Of a stretch of 57,021 nucleotides of DNA, positions 11,601 through 22,814 are shown piece by piece. Source of the DNA: Branchiostoma floridae (Eukaryota; Chordata; Leptocardii; Amphioxiformes; Branchiostomatidae); the NCBI RefSeq assembly GCF_000003815.2, contig NC_049982.1, positions 5,169,469 to 5,226,489 of the forward strand, in the 5' to 3' direction. The stretch's first letter is position 1. Each line of letters opens with the position of its first letter. A program made the translations under genes and the position numbers. A model generated the notes under the pieces. The model was given only the letters and a program-made list of their open reading frames with translations, was not told the origin of the DNA and made no database searches.

Positions 11601-11939
11601 CTGACATGGATAAACAAGGATGAACGCCAGGCAATGTACATGTAACTGTGCTTACCCGATGTGACAGTAGAAAAAATGTACTTTTAACTTTAAAGAATGC
11701 TTTATCACTTGTAATTATTGCAAGGGAGCGAAGAATTATTTTGGGCTTGTCTGTGTGTCGGTCTGTCAGTGTGTGTGTGTGTGTGCTTCTGCAGTGTAGT
11801 TTCTGTACATATATTTTCTTAATATCATATAGATATAAAAGGGATTCACGCACTTTCGTTTGTCGATGTGTGACAAAAAAAATTGTTTCCGGAGGCGTGT
11901 TATGGAGGTGTGAATGGCGGTTCATCGCCTTCAAACTCT

Positions 11940-12784
11940 GGAATTTTCGAGTGACTCTGAATTTTGGTCTTACGCATTTGAATTTATTTCATCAAATATT
12001 TAGTACCTGTCTTACTAAAGTCTGAAAGACACCTTGCTTTTTCGGCAATATGTGAATCCATGCAGAGTGACTTATCGATTTGTGGCAACTTGTTTCCGGG
12101 TTGTTACCGAGGTGCGAACATCGGTTCACCGCCCGGCTGACGAATGGAAGGGCATTTTTCTGACGACGAAAGTCAGGATTGATGCAGTTGCACATGTCGC
12201 CCATGAAATGAAGTTTGTTTGGCCTGAGACAACTGTGGATGACCCTTCATTATACACCTGGCTAGCTCCAGACATGGCAGGAAAACTGGAAAAATTGCCC
12301 TTTCGTGGTGTACTGTAAATTGATTGATTTTTGCTTTGGTGTTTGATTTTTCAGGTAAATTCAGGTTTTGGTCAAATTTTGCGGTAGGAGTACAAGGGAG
12401 GTTTTGTTGTGTACTGCAAATTAATCTAATTTTGCTTTGATCTAATCCTGTGGTAGGAGTAAAAAACAGGTAATTGTGGTGTTTTTAAGTTTGTGGTCGA
12501 AATAATGATAATGCTTAAAACACGTATGCCATAAAACCTCTGCAAATGTTAAAAGATTTATGGTGTTTTTATGGTGTTTTGACTGTTAGAAGAGAGCCTT
12601 AAAAACCCTGACTTTGCAGTGATAATTCACAATGTTTGTTTGAACCTTTGTCAATTCATGAAGCTCAAATCGGCCCATAGGCCTCTTTTCAAGAGGTAAG
12701 GGTCAGCCAAAAATAATATAACAAAGGTACAGTTACAAGGTACATAAATAGAAAGGTCAACAGTTTGATGACATTAACGATTAA
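11940..12784. other. No supportable gene
   Basis: 12300-12560 carries 'tactgcaaatt', 'gcggtagg', 'gtggtgtttttaagtttgtgg' phrases resembling the CTGTAAATGC repeat seen intact at 50427, so it is probably a decayed copy. The ORF at 12034-12318 has no recognised motif. Confidence 0.35.
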
Positions 12785-13157
12785 GGTCAGATTTTTGGGG
12801 ATGGACAGGGTAATATTTCTTTTTCTGTCCCAGCAAGCCAATTTTCATACTTTGACAGAGGGACGGGTCCTGGAGACAGCCTAATCTCCAAGCAGATCCT
12901 ACGATGGCATAATATAGTACTAAATTGGCCAAGGAGTGTGGTCAGCCAAGAGGTGTACATTTGCCATGTCAGAAATGTACATGACGGACAGAAATTGGTG
13001 CATAGAAGTTTAGACAGAACTTAGAATTTAGAAAGATAATCAGCCGCAGTAACCAAACACACTCCTAGTAGGCCAACTACACTCCTCTGGCAGCTTTTGA
13101 TACTATCTTATGCTCCCATACGATCTGCATGGAGATTAGACTTTAGAGACAGCCCTG
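12785..13157. mobile_element. hAT-like end fragment (CAGGGCTGTCTCC), interrupted
   Basis: 12785-12881 ends GGTCCTGGAGACAGCC and is cut by the insertion of a TAATCTCC element. The missing end resumes at 13146 as GAGACAGCCCTG. The uninterrupted form is at 28810-28909, where GTCCTGGAGACAGCCCTG is continuous. Read on the minus strand the end is CAGGGCTGTCTCCAGGACC, in the style of hAT termini. Confidence 0.6.
12882..13145. mobile_element. TIR element, TAATCTCC family, copy 4, nested
   Basis: Left end TAATCTCCAAGCAGATC; right end GATCTGCATGGAGATTA (13138) followed by seven extra bases GACTTTA. The duplicated target GAGACAGCC is exact (12873-12881 and 13146-13154) if those seven bases are counted as part of the insertion. 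Long arms match copy 3 (ends share 'ggccaaggagtgt' and 'cactcctctgg.agcttttgat'). Confidence 0.85.
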
Positions 13158-13174
13158 CTATTGTGGCCCACAAC

Positions 13175-13367
13175 TAATCTCCAACCAGATCCACGGTGCG
13201 TTATGTATAGTATCATACTTTCCGTAGGCCGTTTGACTCCGTTTGCGGGATGCCCCTGAAGGGGGCTTTGCCCAGTAGAGTGTAGAGTATAGACTCCCTT
13301 AGCCGGCTATACTCCTTGTCCAGCTTTGATACTATCTTATGGCACCGTAGGATCTGCTTGGAGATTA
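13175..13367. mobile_element. TIR element, TAATCTCC family, copy 5 (193 bp)
   Basis: TAATCTCCAACCAGATCC opens and GATCTGCTTGGAGATTA closes. The target duplication is GCCCACAAC / GCCCACAAG (13166-13174, 13368-13376; 8 of 9). It lies only about 30 bp from copy 4, so two independent insertions hit one short region. The inner symmetry GATACTATCTTATG versus a degraded left counterpart shows divergence of the left arm. Confidence 0.88.
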
Positions 13368-13369
13368 GC

Positions 13370-15242
13370 CCACAAGAGCCTAGAAGATGACCTTCTATTT
13401 TCCACATGAGTAGGTCCTGACATGGCAGAGAGAAGTCTGGTTTGTTTGGTGTGTAAACAGGAAAGAGATGATTTGAAAAGTGTGCAAACAATGATGGTGT
13501 TTGTTGGTTTGGTGGTGCAGAATACACACTAGAGAGGGACACAAGCAGTGTAGTACTGGTAGCTACATGTTTTGCTGGCTGGCTAGCTACCACAAAGGGC
13601 CTTGTATGCCTCTGCTGATTTCTTCTATGTAATGATTAATGTAGACCTATGATAACTTATTTGTCAGAAAATGGAAGCAATAAGAACAAGTGCTATCTAC
13701 CACCTAAATATTGTGATCATACATAGCCAATGTATGGCCGTGTCCAAAACAGGTCTGGTTAAAGAAAAACCGGAAGTTCTGCTGTAGTTGGAAGGAAAGC
13801 TACCAGGGTGCTCAATATCAACTCATTCCTTTTATTTGATAGGACATGACGTACCGAGAAACCAAATATCATCACAATCCATCCATGGCTTCCTAAGGTT
13901 TGCAGAAACACAACCAGGCAAACAGACAAACTCAAACAATGTGTCCTTCATGGAGGTTTAAAGAATGTTTCTTGTTTTTGTTGACTTACCTACTGTGTTG
14001 CAGACACAGTATGCAAAGAAGTACAATGTCAACATAGTAGAAAAAGTAAACTATTTTTTCTTTTAATATAGATACTTACTTACAAATGTAATATAATGTT
14101 ACGAAGATTGTCTTACAATGTCCGATACATCCACTATGTTGTATTTGTTTTTTTCCTGCCTTGTGCTCTCCTGATGAAATGTAATGAGACAAAGGGCTGA
14201 CCTTCGAAGTGTGATATTCATCTTGTACCAAATAAAGATGTTTTTAACCAAGTACAGGAAACATGCTATAGAAAGAGGAAGATGATGAGTGTTTATTTGC
14301 CTGCTGTGTTGCACAGTAGTGTTGTATTTTCCCTCCTTTTCGTAGACAAATTTGCAAGAAGGATTTCCCTGTTTAATCGCGCCCAGACTAAACTGCCTTG
14401 TTAACCCGCCACTGATTACTCGGCATTTACTTGGCAGGGCGGGAAATTACCAGCGTAGGAAAAAAAGATTATGTGGTGATTTAGGAAGATTATCAAGTAA
14501 TGAAATCTGCTAATAGATCAGGTATTAAGCTGTGCTTTGCATATCAATAATTTGTTTCGCTGTGTGGTTGAGCTTAATCAGTAGGGGCCCTTGTGATCAT
14601 AGGGTTTTCGTTGAAGTCTTCTATCAGATTGTGAAAACAGCCAGTTTTGTATCATTGAGTCGTAAATAAGTGGAACGAAAGTGTCCAAGGAGTAGAGAGG
14701 AAGTTTGAAATATTTTCACCAGTGAATTATTTCCACATTTACAGAGGATCTCTGGCTGTTAGGACATTGCAGTTGGCTTTCTTTCATGACTGGTCAGTAC
14801 ACAAGTTTTTTACACCTTTGTATCATTTAGGTTTGGAGATATGTAGAACATCTACCAAGTTATTGTTCGAGTCACTTTTGATGGCGTCTTTTTTTTATAG
14901 GCTTGTTAAAACAAGCAATAAACGCAAGGGCGATTATACCTTTGCATCATTTATTACTGGTGGGAAGAAATAACTAACTGAGTCAATAATTGAAGCTCCA
15001 AGTTCCAACAGTTTCCACAAAAAGAGTAGCAGGGTGTCATATTTGATGGGCTTGTTGTATAACCAATAAAACAACGTGTGTTTTACACCTTCATGTCGCT
15101 AAATTGGTGTGAAGAAAACACTCAAATTGATTTATCTATTGTCTTGCTGCAGTCAGTAAATCTGTGTTCCGTCTTGTCTTACTGCTTGGCCTTGGCTGTT
15201 GGATGTGGACAAAAGGGCCAGTAATTTTATCAGGAAAGGCAG
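13370..15242. other. No supportable gene
   Basis: Short ORFs only (13213-13593 minus, 14099-14314 minus, 14722-14973 plus); none has recognisable motifs or splice context. Confidence 0.4.
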
Positions 15243-15243
15243 T

Positions 15244-15471
15244 TTGTTGCTATGAAGGATGCTTTACAAATATTGGTAGCTATATTTGATGGCGGAACTT
15301 CAGGAGGTTGTCAATTTTATGTGTAGAGACAACCTGAATAGTGTAAAAGTAGCAAAGTTGCTATGATAGATGCTTTAGAAATATTGGTAGCTATATTTGA
15401 TGGGGGAATCTCGAGAGGTTGTCAATTTTATGCATAGAGACAACGTGAAAATAGTGTAAAAGTAGCTAAGG
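15244..15471. repeat. Tandem duplication, about 113-bp unit, two copies
   Basis: The segment from GTTGCTATGA through GGATGCTTTA, ATATTGGTAGCTATATTTGA, GAGGTTGTCAATTTTATG and GTGTAAAAGTAGC appears twice in direct order with about 90% identity. Confidence 0.85.
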
Positions 15472-15866
15472 CTAAAACCATTTCCAAGGTTTACTAGTTG
15501 TTCAGATACACCCCTGTGGTTTTGTTACTTGATGGACCTTTAAAACTAACGAGCGTTTCACGCCTTGATAACATTTTGGGTGTGAAAACTGACTCCAGTC
15601 GATCTATTTGTTGTCCTCCTGGAGTCCATAAAGCCTGTCTGACTGCAGTGACTGCTTTCTCCATTCAGAGTCTCCATTGTCCTGTTGAGTGTTTTTCTCC
15701 CCAATTACCAAGGACTTGAATGTGGACAAAAAAAACATGCAATTACCGGGGAATGGTTGTTTGTGCTGGTCTTTGTTAAACATTTGTAACAGCATTCAGC
15801 AGTGGGATTACTGGCTGTAGGGGGTTAACAAGGGAAGGACATGAATACACACTTGGATGGTGGACC

Positions 15867-16390
15867 TAATCTCCAAGCAGATGTAGCAAGTGTTTGGGCT
15901 TCAGTTCAGTTCATCCTCTATAGAGAGGTGATCCACCTGAGGTCCTTTGTCCTTCATAAGGAACTTCCTAAGTGAGTGACAAGTTGGGCTTTTTTGTAGT
16001 ATATTCTACATGTTTTTGCACATTTTTTATTTATTTCTAGATTACTAGCTTTTTACAGGCACTGCAAATGCTTTCATGCTTTCTTTAGGGGTTTGATTTC
16101 TCATAAGGGGGAAAATAGAGTGTTCCTGGTGGTTTTCAGTTTGGGGAGAGAACAACAAGTGTCGTTTCAATTGTTTTCAGTTTGCACAAGGAAATTAGAT
16201 CTAAAACCTTCTTGATTTGCATTGAAGGGCCGGTCACTGCAAAAAAACATGAACATTAAAACCACTGTAAAAATACCAACATTCACAGTGACAGGCACAT
16301 CATCCCTAGAAAAAAAGGTGCACAAGCCACAATATCCTTCCAAGTACGCCCAAATTAAACAAGCCTGCTATTACATCTGCTTGGAGATTA
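15867..16390. mobile_element. TIR element, TAATCTCC family, subtype with CAGATGTA (524 bp)
   Basis: The left end TAATCTCCAAGCAGATGTA and the right end TACATCTGCTTGGAGATTA pair for 19 bases, then diverge. This subtype differs from the CAGATCC subtype by its ninth to nineteenth bases. The target duplication is uncertain: TGGTGGACC (15858-15866) versus AGTTGGACC eight bases beyond the right end (16399-16407), 7 of 9. No transposase frame. Confidence 0.75.
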
Positions 16391-16892
16391 CCGGTAATAG
16401 TTGGACCAGACTTGGATGTCACATGTAGATAGTGCTGAGTAATCTGGTAGGCTTGCTGTAATCTTGTTACAACCAGTCATGCATGGCCAAACAAGTGCAC
16501 TTCCTTATAATTAGTTACAGGTAACTACTGGAGTGTACACATGTTGGAGGTTAATGCAATAAGTACAATTTCTTTAGTGGATTTCTCAAGTGTTACAAAA
16601 TCAAATCCAGTGCACTGTACGACTACTGATGATATTTTGTATTATGCAAATTGTATTAGTCTTAGAAATCAATACAAAATACATGTACACACTTGGTTAG
16701 GCCTTACCAATGTGTTACCTTGATAAGGTAAAGCAGTTAACTTCAGACTGAGGACAGACCATTAAGCATTTTGGCCAGACATATTTATCTAGACTACAAG
16801 ATGAACACAGACAAGTGACAGAAGGCTGTCGGTGTAAGGAAAACTTGACTCAGACCATGTATTTACTACATGAAACTACCTGTGTGTATGTA

Positions 16893-17120
16893 CAGTAGAA
16901 GCTGTTTAATTGATCACCCTATTTTCAGTATTTCTTGCAATTATCCGGATGGTGCAACAAAGCAAAGTTATTAATAAGGTATTTTTTGGCTTACCAAAAT
17001 TCAAGACAACTGTCAACTTTCGGGATTTTGTGGTTCAGTGCAATTAACAGAAGTGTGCGGTCATCCATGCAAGTAACAGAAGTGTGCAGTTATTCATTGT
17101 GCAATAACTTGGTTCTACTG
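16893..17120. mobile_element. pogo/Tigger-like MITE (228 bp)
   Basis: CAGTAGAAGC at the left and GGTTCTACTG at the right form inverted ends, flanked on both sides by the dinucleotide TA (16891-16892, 17121-17122). The inner TTATCCGGA phrase near the left end is typical of the pogo/Tigger branch of Tc1/mariner. Non-coding. Confidence 0.7.
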
Positions 17121-17122
17121 TA

Positions 17123-18867
17123 CATGCTTTGCCTCAGCTCTCATGTTGATCTCTTCCTGTTTTTTCCTGATCTTCCTGTTTTTTTTCCTTCATAAATCTG
17201 AGAATCACAGAATTAACTTGGTATTGCCTTATGTTATGACATTTTGTAATCTGGGCTTAATTATGATATACTGGTGACAGACTGTCTGTCACCTTCAGGC
17301 AAAAAAGTCTGTCTATCACTTGACTTGGAAGAGAACCATGGATGTCAAGGTCATACTGCCAAGGTTGTCTTGTCAGTTCAAGTTTATGAGTACACTGATA
17401 GATAGTAAGGAGGTACAGGATAATGTTAGGTTAACAAGCTTGTGTCTGCAATATCCTGTTTTCAATCTGAAACAAATTACAGGGCCTTTTCTTCCCATTT
17501 GTCAAGGTCAGTTGATTCTAAATACGACCAAGCAGATGTATGGCTTGTTTAGTGTGTTTTTGCTTATTTTCATTTTTAGTCAAGGACTATGTTGTACAGA
17601 TTTGAAGTGAAAATTAGCTGGATTGAACTTGAATCACTCTTATCGTTGGGGTGGCACTGAAAGTTGTAGCCTAATTAAATCTCGCTTATAGCAGCCTGCC
17701 AAACATCCCCTGGCCCCCTAGGGAAGGGGCCAGTTACAGCCCTGGACAGCGGAGTTTGTGTTATACAGACTATGAAAGTTGTGGCATTGAAAGTTGTCTT
17801 GAATTTCAAGTGGCCTAAACTGGAATACCATCCTACATGGCTGAAAGGATCTACTATCTACTATCATACATGTAGTTGTCTGCGATTTGGTGGTAGGCAT
17901 TTTGGAGTCAGCCATTGGCTTGGGGTGAAATGCTCTTCAAAAAGTTTGCACATCTCTGGCGTCTGCAAGACCACCTTCAAAGTCAAGCTCAAGTCCTGCA
18001 TATCTGACAAGTTTGTTGTATTCCATCCTTGACTGGTGGGAAGGTATTTCCAAACAGGTTAAAGTTCACAACCTCTGACCCGGGTAATAATAACATCTTG
18101 TACATTTGTATGGCAGGAAACCAAGATTTCCATACCTCCTTCTGTAATCCCCTAAAGGAGGCATTCCTTAGTCTAATGTTACTCACATGTCAGGGGTCAG
18201 AATTCCAGAGTATTTCTGTCTATGATGTTTGGGAGGGATATCAAGGAATGTGGAAGTAACAGGATTGGTCATGCATGGAGTCTAGTTCAGAGGATTGCGC
18301 TGTGTTTATGTAATAGTAGTCAAAGGCTAGTAAAGCTTATTTTAAAGTCTGGTGGCTTTTTACCATGATGCACCAAAGTTTAATTGGTTGATTAATCAAT
18401 AAAAATATAAACAATATTTTATTATTCTTTCAAAACTTACATGACAACATCAATGTTTTGGCTTCGTAAGGCGGGGTTTAAAGTACCCCTTCACCCACCT
18501 GTAGGCTCTTCGGTCAACTTGGTAAAAAGAGTAGCAGAACTCAAAATAATATAATTAACTATGAGAAAGACTTGATTTTGTACACTTCTTGCCATTCATT
18601 TTCACTGGTTCACCCCTATTCTAAATACCAGTAGCCCATGGACACCCTGGCTGGTTGGCAGGCAAGTGGCCACCAGATGATGGTACATTAACACATATAT
18701 CCTCCTTCCTACATGTGTGTGTCAGCCAGTTGTTTGGTGACAAGTGTGCCAAGTCCCCAACATTACTGTATATCACTGCTTACTGCTGCAAGCCTGACAG
18801 GTATCATGTGGCTGTCAGACTCAGAATGACTCTCATCTGGCATTAGGAACTGTGACATATGTACGTA
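17123..18867. other. No supportable gene
   Basis: Several 60-100 codon ORFs occur on both strands without domains. No coherent exon chain was seen. Confidence 0.4.
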
Positions 18868-19095
18868 GTCCATAAAAATTGGAGGACTTGTTTTCGGTGT
18901 GTGTGTGTGTGTGTGTGTGTGTGTCTGTCTGTATTTCAGGATATTTGTTATCACTATATCGCCATATATTTTGAACCTCTGGATGGATTGAATTTACGAT
19001 TGGTATGTGGGTAGGTATCAAGAAGATGAACTCAAGGTTTACTTTGGGCCCCCTGGTGTGTGATCTTGGTACTGCAGTAGAAGTGACCTTTTTAA
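18868..19095. repeat. Dispersed repeat with internal (GT)n
   Basis: AAAAATTGGAGGACTTGTTTTC, a GT run (18897-18924), TCTGTCTGT, then TATGTGGGTAG and CTTGGTACTGCAGTAGAA. Related copies: 40001-40063 (left part, AAAAATGGAGGATTAGTTTT) and 52095-52245 (right part, CTTGGTACTGCAGTAGAA). The class is unknown; no ends are defined. Confidence 0.6.
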
Positions 19096-19229
19096 AAATT
19101 TTTTATAATATCTGTCTTAGACATCTTATGGTCTTGATTTTTTTGCAGCAGGTAGATTGTTTGCTTTGGTTTTGCCTCCCGGAATTGTACAGAACACAGC
19201 CAAATATGCTCCAAACTACCCCATTTGCT

Positions 19230-19247
19230 ATATCTGCTTGGAGATTA
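19230..19247. mobile_element. Solo right end of a TAATCTCC element
   Basis: ATATCTGCTTGGAGATTA matches the right terminus of the family, but no left terminus was found upstream before the copy ending at 16390. It is probably a truncated copy. Confidence 0.55.
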
Positions 19248-20133
19248 TGATTTAGTCCAGCTCCACAGATTTGTCATGGCCCAGTTTACTGAGGTAAAAG
19301 GTCTCAGGTCACATGTTGGATATTACTCTGTGAAATTCTACCTCCCCTGTCTGTCCCTTACCAATTTCCTCCACTTCCTGGTAGGCCAGAAATCACCTGA
19401 GATCAGCAAACCTCAGGATTTGTGATGACCCCTGGGACTTTAAACAGCTTTCTCTCAGCTTTGTGCTTTGTGTATCCAGGGCCCTAGCTAGGGGTATAAA
19501 GTTCTGGTAGGATGGGCTGAGCACAGTTCCCACAAGGTTTCGTCACCCCATATATTTGCTCTGATCAGGTGAATCTCGGGAAGATTTACAGTTCTGTTTG
19601 CTGAAGACAGAAAGATCAAGAGGATCGTGAGGAGGAATTTGAACGGTCCGTAATCAACCTAAGTCCTTCTTTGGCAACAAGATCTTGTTATTTTTTTTGC
19701 AACGCCAGCACAGAGGATAGGATGATAGATTTTGTAGTAAGTATTGAGGCAATGAATTTATGCTTGTGGAATGTATTTCTTGAATAACTCTATTTGTATG
19801 AAATGGTGTCAGACTGAATCACAGTTTTCGCAGCATCTTTCGGAAGTCTCCTGTAGAGGTATTTAACCATTGTCATACTGTGAAGTAGTTCTCAATTGGT
19901 TACAGGATTAGACAGAACAGAAGGGACATACAGGTTAAATTGGGTCAAACCTGGCTATGATAACCACCCATGTTTTGTACAATATATATGTACATTGTAT
20001 CTGCCAACTCTAGTCTAACATAATGGGTAGTTTTAGATAAGATAAGGATCTTGTAGTTTAGAGCTTGCTGTCTTAGAGTAAAGCTTTGGTGGTATTTTTG
20101 TGTGCTCTTGTAAATTAAAGAAGCCAAAACTCT

Positions 20134-20227
20134 TAGCCTGGCCAGTGGGTACCATCCTCGGTAGAACCACGAAAAGTTTGAGCCAGCTGCAGTCGTTACT
20201 ATGGAGGATGGGATTGGTACCCAGGCA
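20134..20227. mobile_element. MITE with GCCTGGGTACCATCC ends, short copy
   Basis: AGCCTGG...GGTACCATCCTCGGTAG at the left opposes CTATGGAGGATGGGATTGGTACCCAGGC at the right, with GAGCCAGCTGCAGTCG just inside. This is a small deletion derivative of the element at 30315-30725. Confidence 0.65.
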
Positions 20228-20290
20228 ACAAAACTCTGTCTATGGTCATCCCTATATCCAGAGAACTACCTTGTCCAGTACTGTCCAATA

Positions 20291-20314
20291 AAAAAAAAAA
20301 AAAAAAAAAAAAAA
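20291..20314 (+). mobile_element. Nearly naked poly(A) insertion with 12-bp target duplication
   Basis: A pure run of A's is bracketed by exact direct repeats TACTGTCCAATA (20279-20290 and 20315-20326). This is the signature of target-primed reverse transcription in which only the poly(A) tail was copied. Slippage in a pre-existing A run would not create the 12-bp direct repeat. Confidence 0.7.
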
Positions 20315-20644
20315 TACTGTCCAATACTGTATCTATTGACTCTTGTCTATTTTATTTTTAGTTATCAACAATATTATCAAAACAACTACTGTGCACACCC
20401 TGATTCATCTAAACACCTCTTTATCTCATACAACAAACTTGCATGTCATTTCAAGTTAGGAAGCCAAAGTTGGGTTACACACCAAAACCCTGCAGTGCTG
20501 CGTTGCTGCATCCCTCCTGCAGTTGTGATTTGTACCAGAGCTGCTGCAGTCTTTGATGTTGTTCCTCCCAGTTGGAGGGGACAGTAGACAGACAAGCAGA
20601 GCGGATATGGCCCAGCTTCTCACCAACTCTTTGTACATGTACAT

Positions 20645-22814
20645 TACTGTAGATGCAGAAACATTTGGGGTGGTTTTATGTTTGAGGTTTTTTGCGGTGA
20701 CCACTTTGACGCAAACTCAAAACCACCGCGAAAATTTTTATTGTGTATTCTCTCGGCCTACTCCCTATGATGTGTTGGGATATAGAATACAATTTATTAA
20801 GAAGTGCAATTATGCACAAAAATTTTGACAGATGTGTCCAGACAGAAGACACGATTTGAGCACTTGCTACTAGGTGGTTTCCAATTGGCTAACTGTTGCT
20901 ACCTGTGTTTCCATCACTATACAGTATATATATGTGACAATAGTGCTATTGCAAACTGTAATAAAAATACTGTAAACCAGCGTTCCCGCCAGGCATACGT
21001 CTTTACGTCTTTGGACGCATTTTTTTCTGGAAAGACGCACTCAGCTCGGCTGAATGCGTCCATAAAAAAATCTGTAAGAAAGGCTGACCTGTACCACCAG
21101 TGTACAAAATGTATCTGGAATCTTTTAAAAAATCTGTCTTTATATAAGAAGGAATCCTACCTTTACAATTTATACTTCAAATTGTTCACTTTCCGGTCAT
21201 CCCATGGGGCGGAGCGAGGCACGTTTTACAACTAGCGGACCCATGTACGACACACCCAGCCACGCGCCAGTCTGAGCTGTCCGTTGCGCAATATAATTAT
21301 TTGTAGTCCGTGAAATAACGTTACATCTGACAGCCAGCATTCTGTAACACTGGAAGAAATCTTATGCAGATTTTATATTCTGATTTTAACATGATACTTA
21401 CTTGTCCTCATTTTCATGTATTTGTTAAAGATTTGTGGTTAATACTAGTATTGAACAAACAAACTGTTCTGCGCGAGTGTTGCACATCTCAACAAAAGTT
21501 CTCACGCTGTGGGCAGTTGATTGGCAGTCGGTTTCTTTGACAACAGGCCGCCGGCGCCAAGCAGTCTAGATTGGCCACCAGGTCCAAATCCAATCATCTT
21601 GATAACCAATCAGCGTTTGATAAATGTAATGATGTACTCTGTCATTGGTCACCGGAGAAAATACAAAAGTTACCGAGTATTAGCGCACGTGACGTTGTTT
21701 TGTGATATTGGTAGGCGCCCGTGTCGTCTGGCAAGTTTCTTCCCTAGCTGCTAACAATTTACTATTAAAGTTTCCCCAGTTAAAAAAGCGGTGCGCGGTA
21801 AATAAGTGAAGAATCCAAAACTATACACTTTATTTCTTATTTCCAAAATTTCTTTTGTTTCAAAAAGACAAAATTTGTGGCAGAAAAGGGGCCGCAATAT
21901 TGTTGTCAAGCGTCGATCGAGTCGGCTGTGCACTGGCGTTGGCCTCCGTGGCACATGGCGCGGCACGCCCCCCTCCCAAGACGGACCGTCGATCGCAGCG
22001 CCCAGCACGTTGGAACGTCTTTCTGGCTACTAGTTCAAGGCTACCCCGGCACTGATCACTGCCAAAGAGGCAACAGATCGTCCTCCTTCGAGTAATGTAT
22101 AACGTTCTTGGTCTATTTAAAAATAAATCCAGCCAAAGATTTCACGCCGAAAACGGGGTTACTTGAGGTCGCAGGAAACAAACGCACGCTCGTGGAAAAT
22201 GACGGCACGGCCTTGTAAAACCCCACCGATTCGTGAGTGTGATGTCGTCGTTATTTTATCGTCTCGGAAAACTATTTGATGAGGGAGGGCGCAACATCGA
22301 TCGCACGAGGTCGACATTTTTTTATTCAATGACGGAAGAAATTGGCAGAATTTTTCCATGGGCTGACGAACTGGCTAGAGCCCTGTTGCGAAGCATAAAA
22401 AATCCAAAAATTTTCGTGTCTGGAGAAATTATACCCGGGCCAGATCACTGACGGCTGATTCCCCGTGCTATAGTGTATTTTTTGAGAGAGGGCGGTTGTC
22501 GATTACTGAATTACGGGAGTAAAAGAGGCAACCGACATCCAATCTCAAGCGCATGATTTTCCTCTCAAATTGCGGGAAATTGTGTTTTAGAGGGTTTTAA
22601 AATCCAAATTTTCCCGGGGGAGCATGCCCCCGGACCCCCCTAGAATGCGAGCGCCTGCGGCGCTCGTCTCGCGCCTCCGGCGCTCAATACCCCCCTCAGA
22701 AATATTGGGACGCATACTTTCAAGAACCTGGCGGCAACGCTGCTGTAAACAATGATGATGATGACAAAATGATGACAAAATTAAATCCCCGCAAACTTAA
22801 ATGCATTTACAGTA
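20645..22814. mobile_element. CTGTAAATGCA repeat, split by a hAT insertion
   Basis: The left end CTGTAGATGCAGAAACATTT (from 20647, after TA) and the right end CATTTACAG before TA (22813-22814) match the inverted ends of the intact copy at 50427-50634. Inner phrases 'ttttgcggtgaccactttgacgc' and 'ccccgcaaactt' also fit that family. The hAT element at 20978-22742 lies inside. Outside it, GCTTCTCACCAA.TCTTTGTACAT occurs on both flanks in direct orientation (about 20617 and 22828). Confidence 0.6.
20978..22742. mobile_element. Complete hAT-type element, 1,765 bp, non-autonomous
   Basis: The termini are CAGCGTTCCCGCCAGG and, inverted at the right, CAGCGTTGCCGCCAGG (15 of 16). The flanks are the exact 8-bp duplication CTGTAAAC (20970-20977, 22743-22750), diagnostic of hAT-type transposition. 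Both ends share a GGACGCAT / ATGCGTCC subterminal motif. Near the right end two strong GC hairpins occur: CCGGGGG/CCCCCGG (22614-22633) and GAGCGCC/GGCGCTC (22649-22665). The element is far richer in CpG than its surroundings. The longest internal frame (22233-22451, 72 codons) shows no hAT transposase motif. 21540-21720 carries CCAAT boxes and a CACGTGACG motif. Confidence 0.92.
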
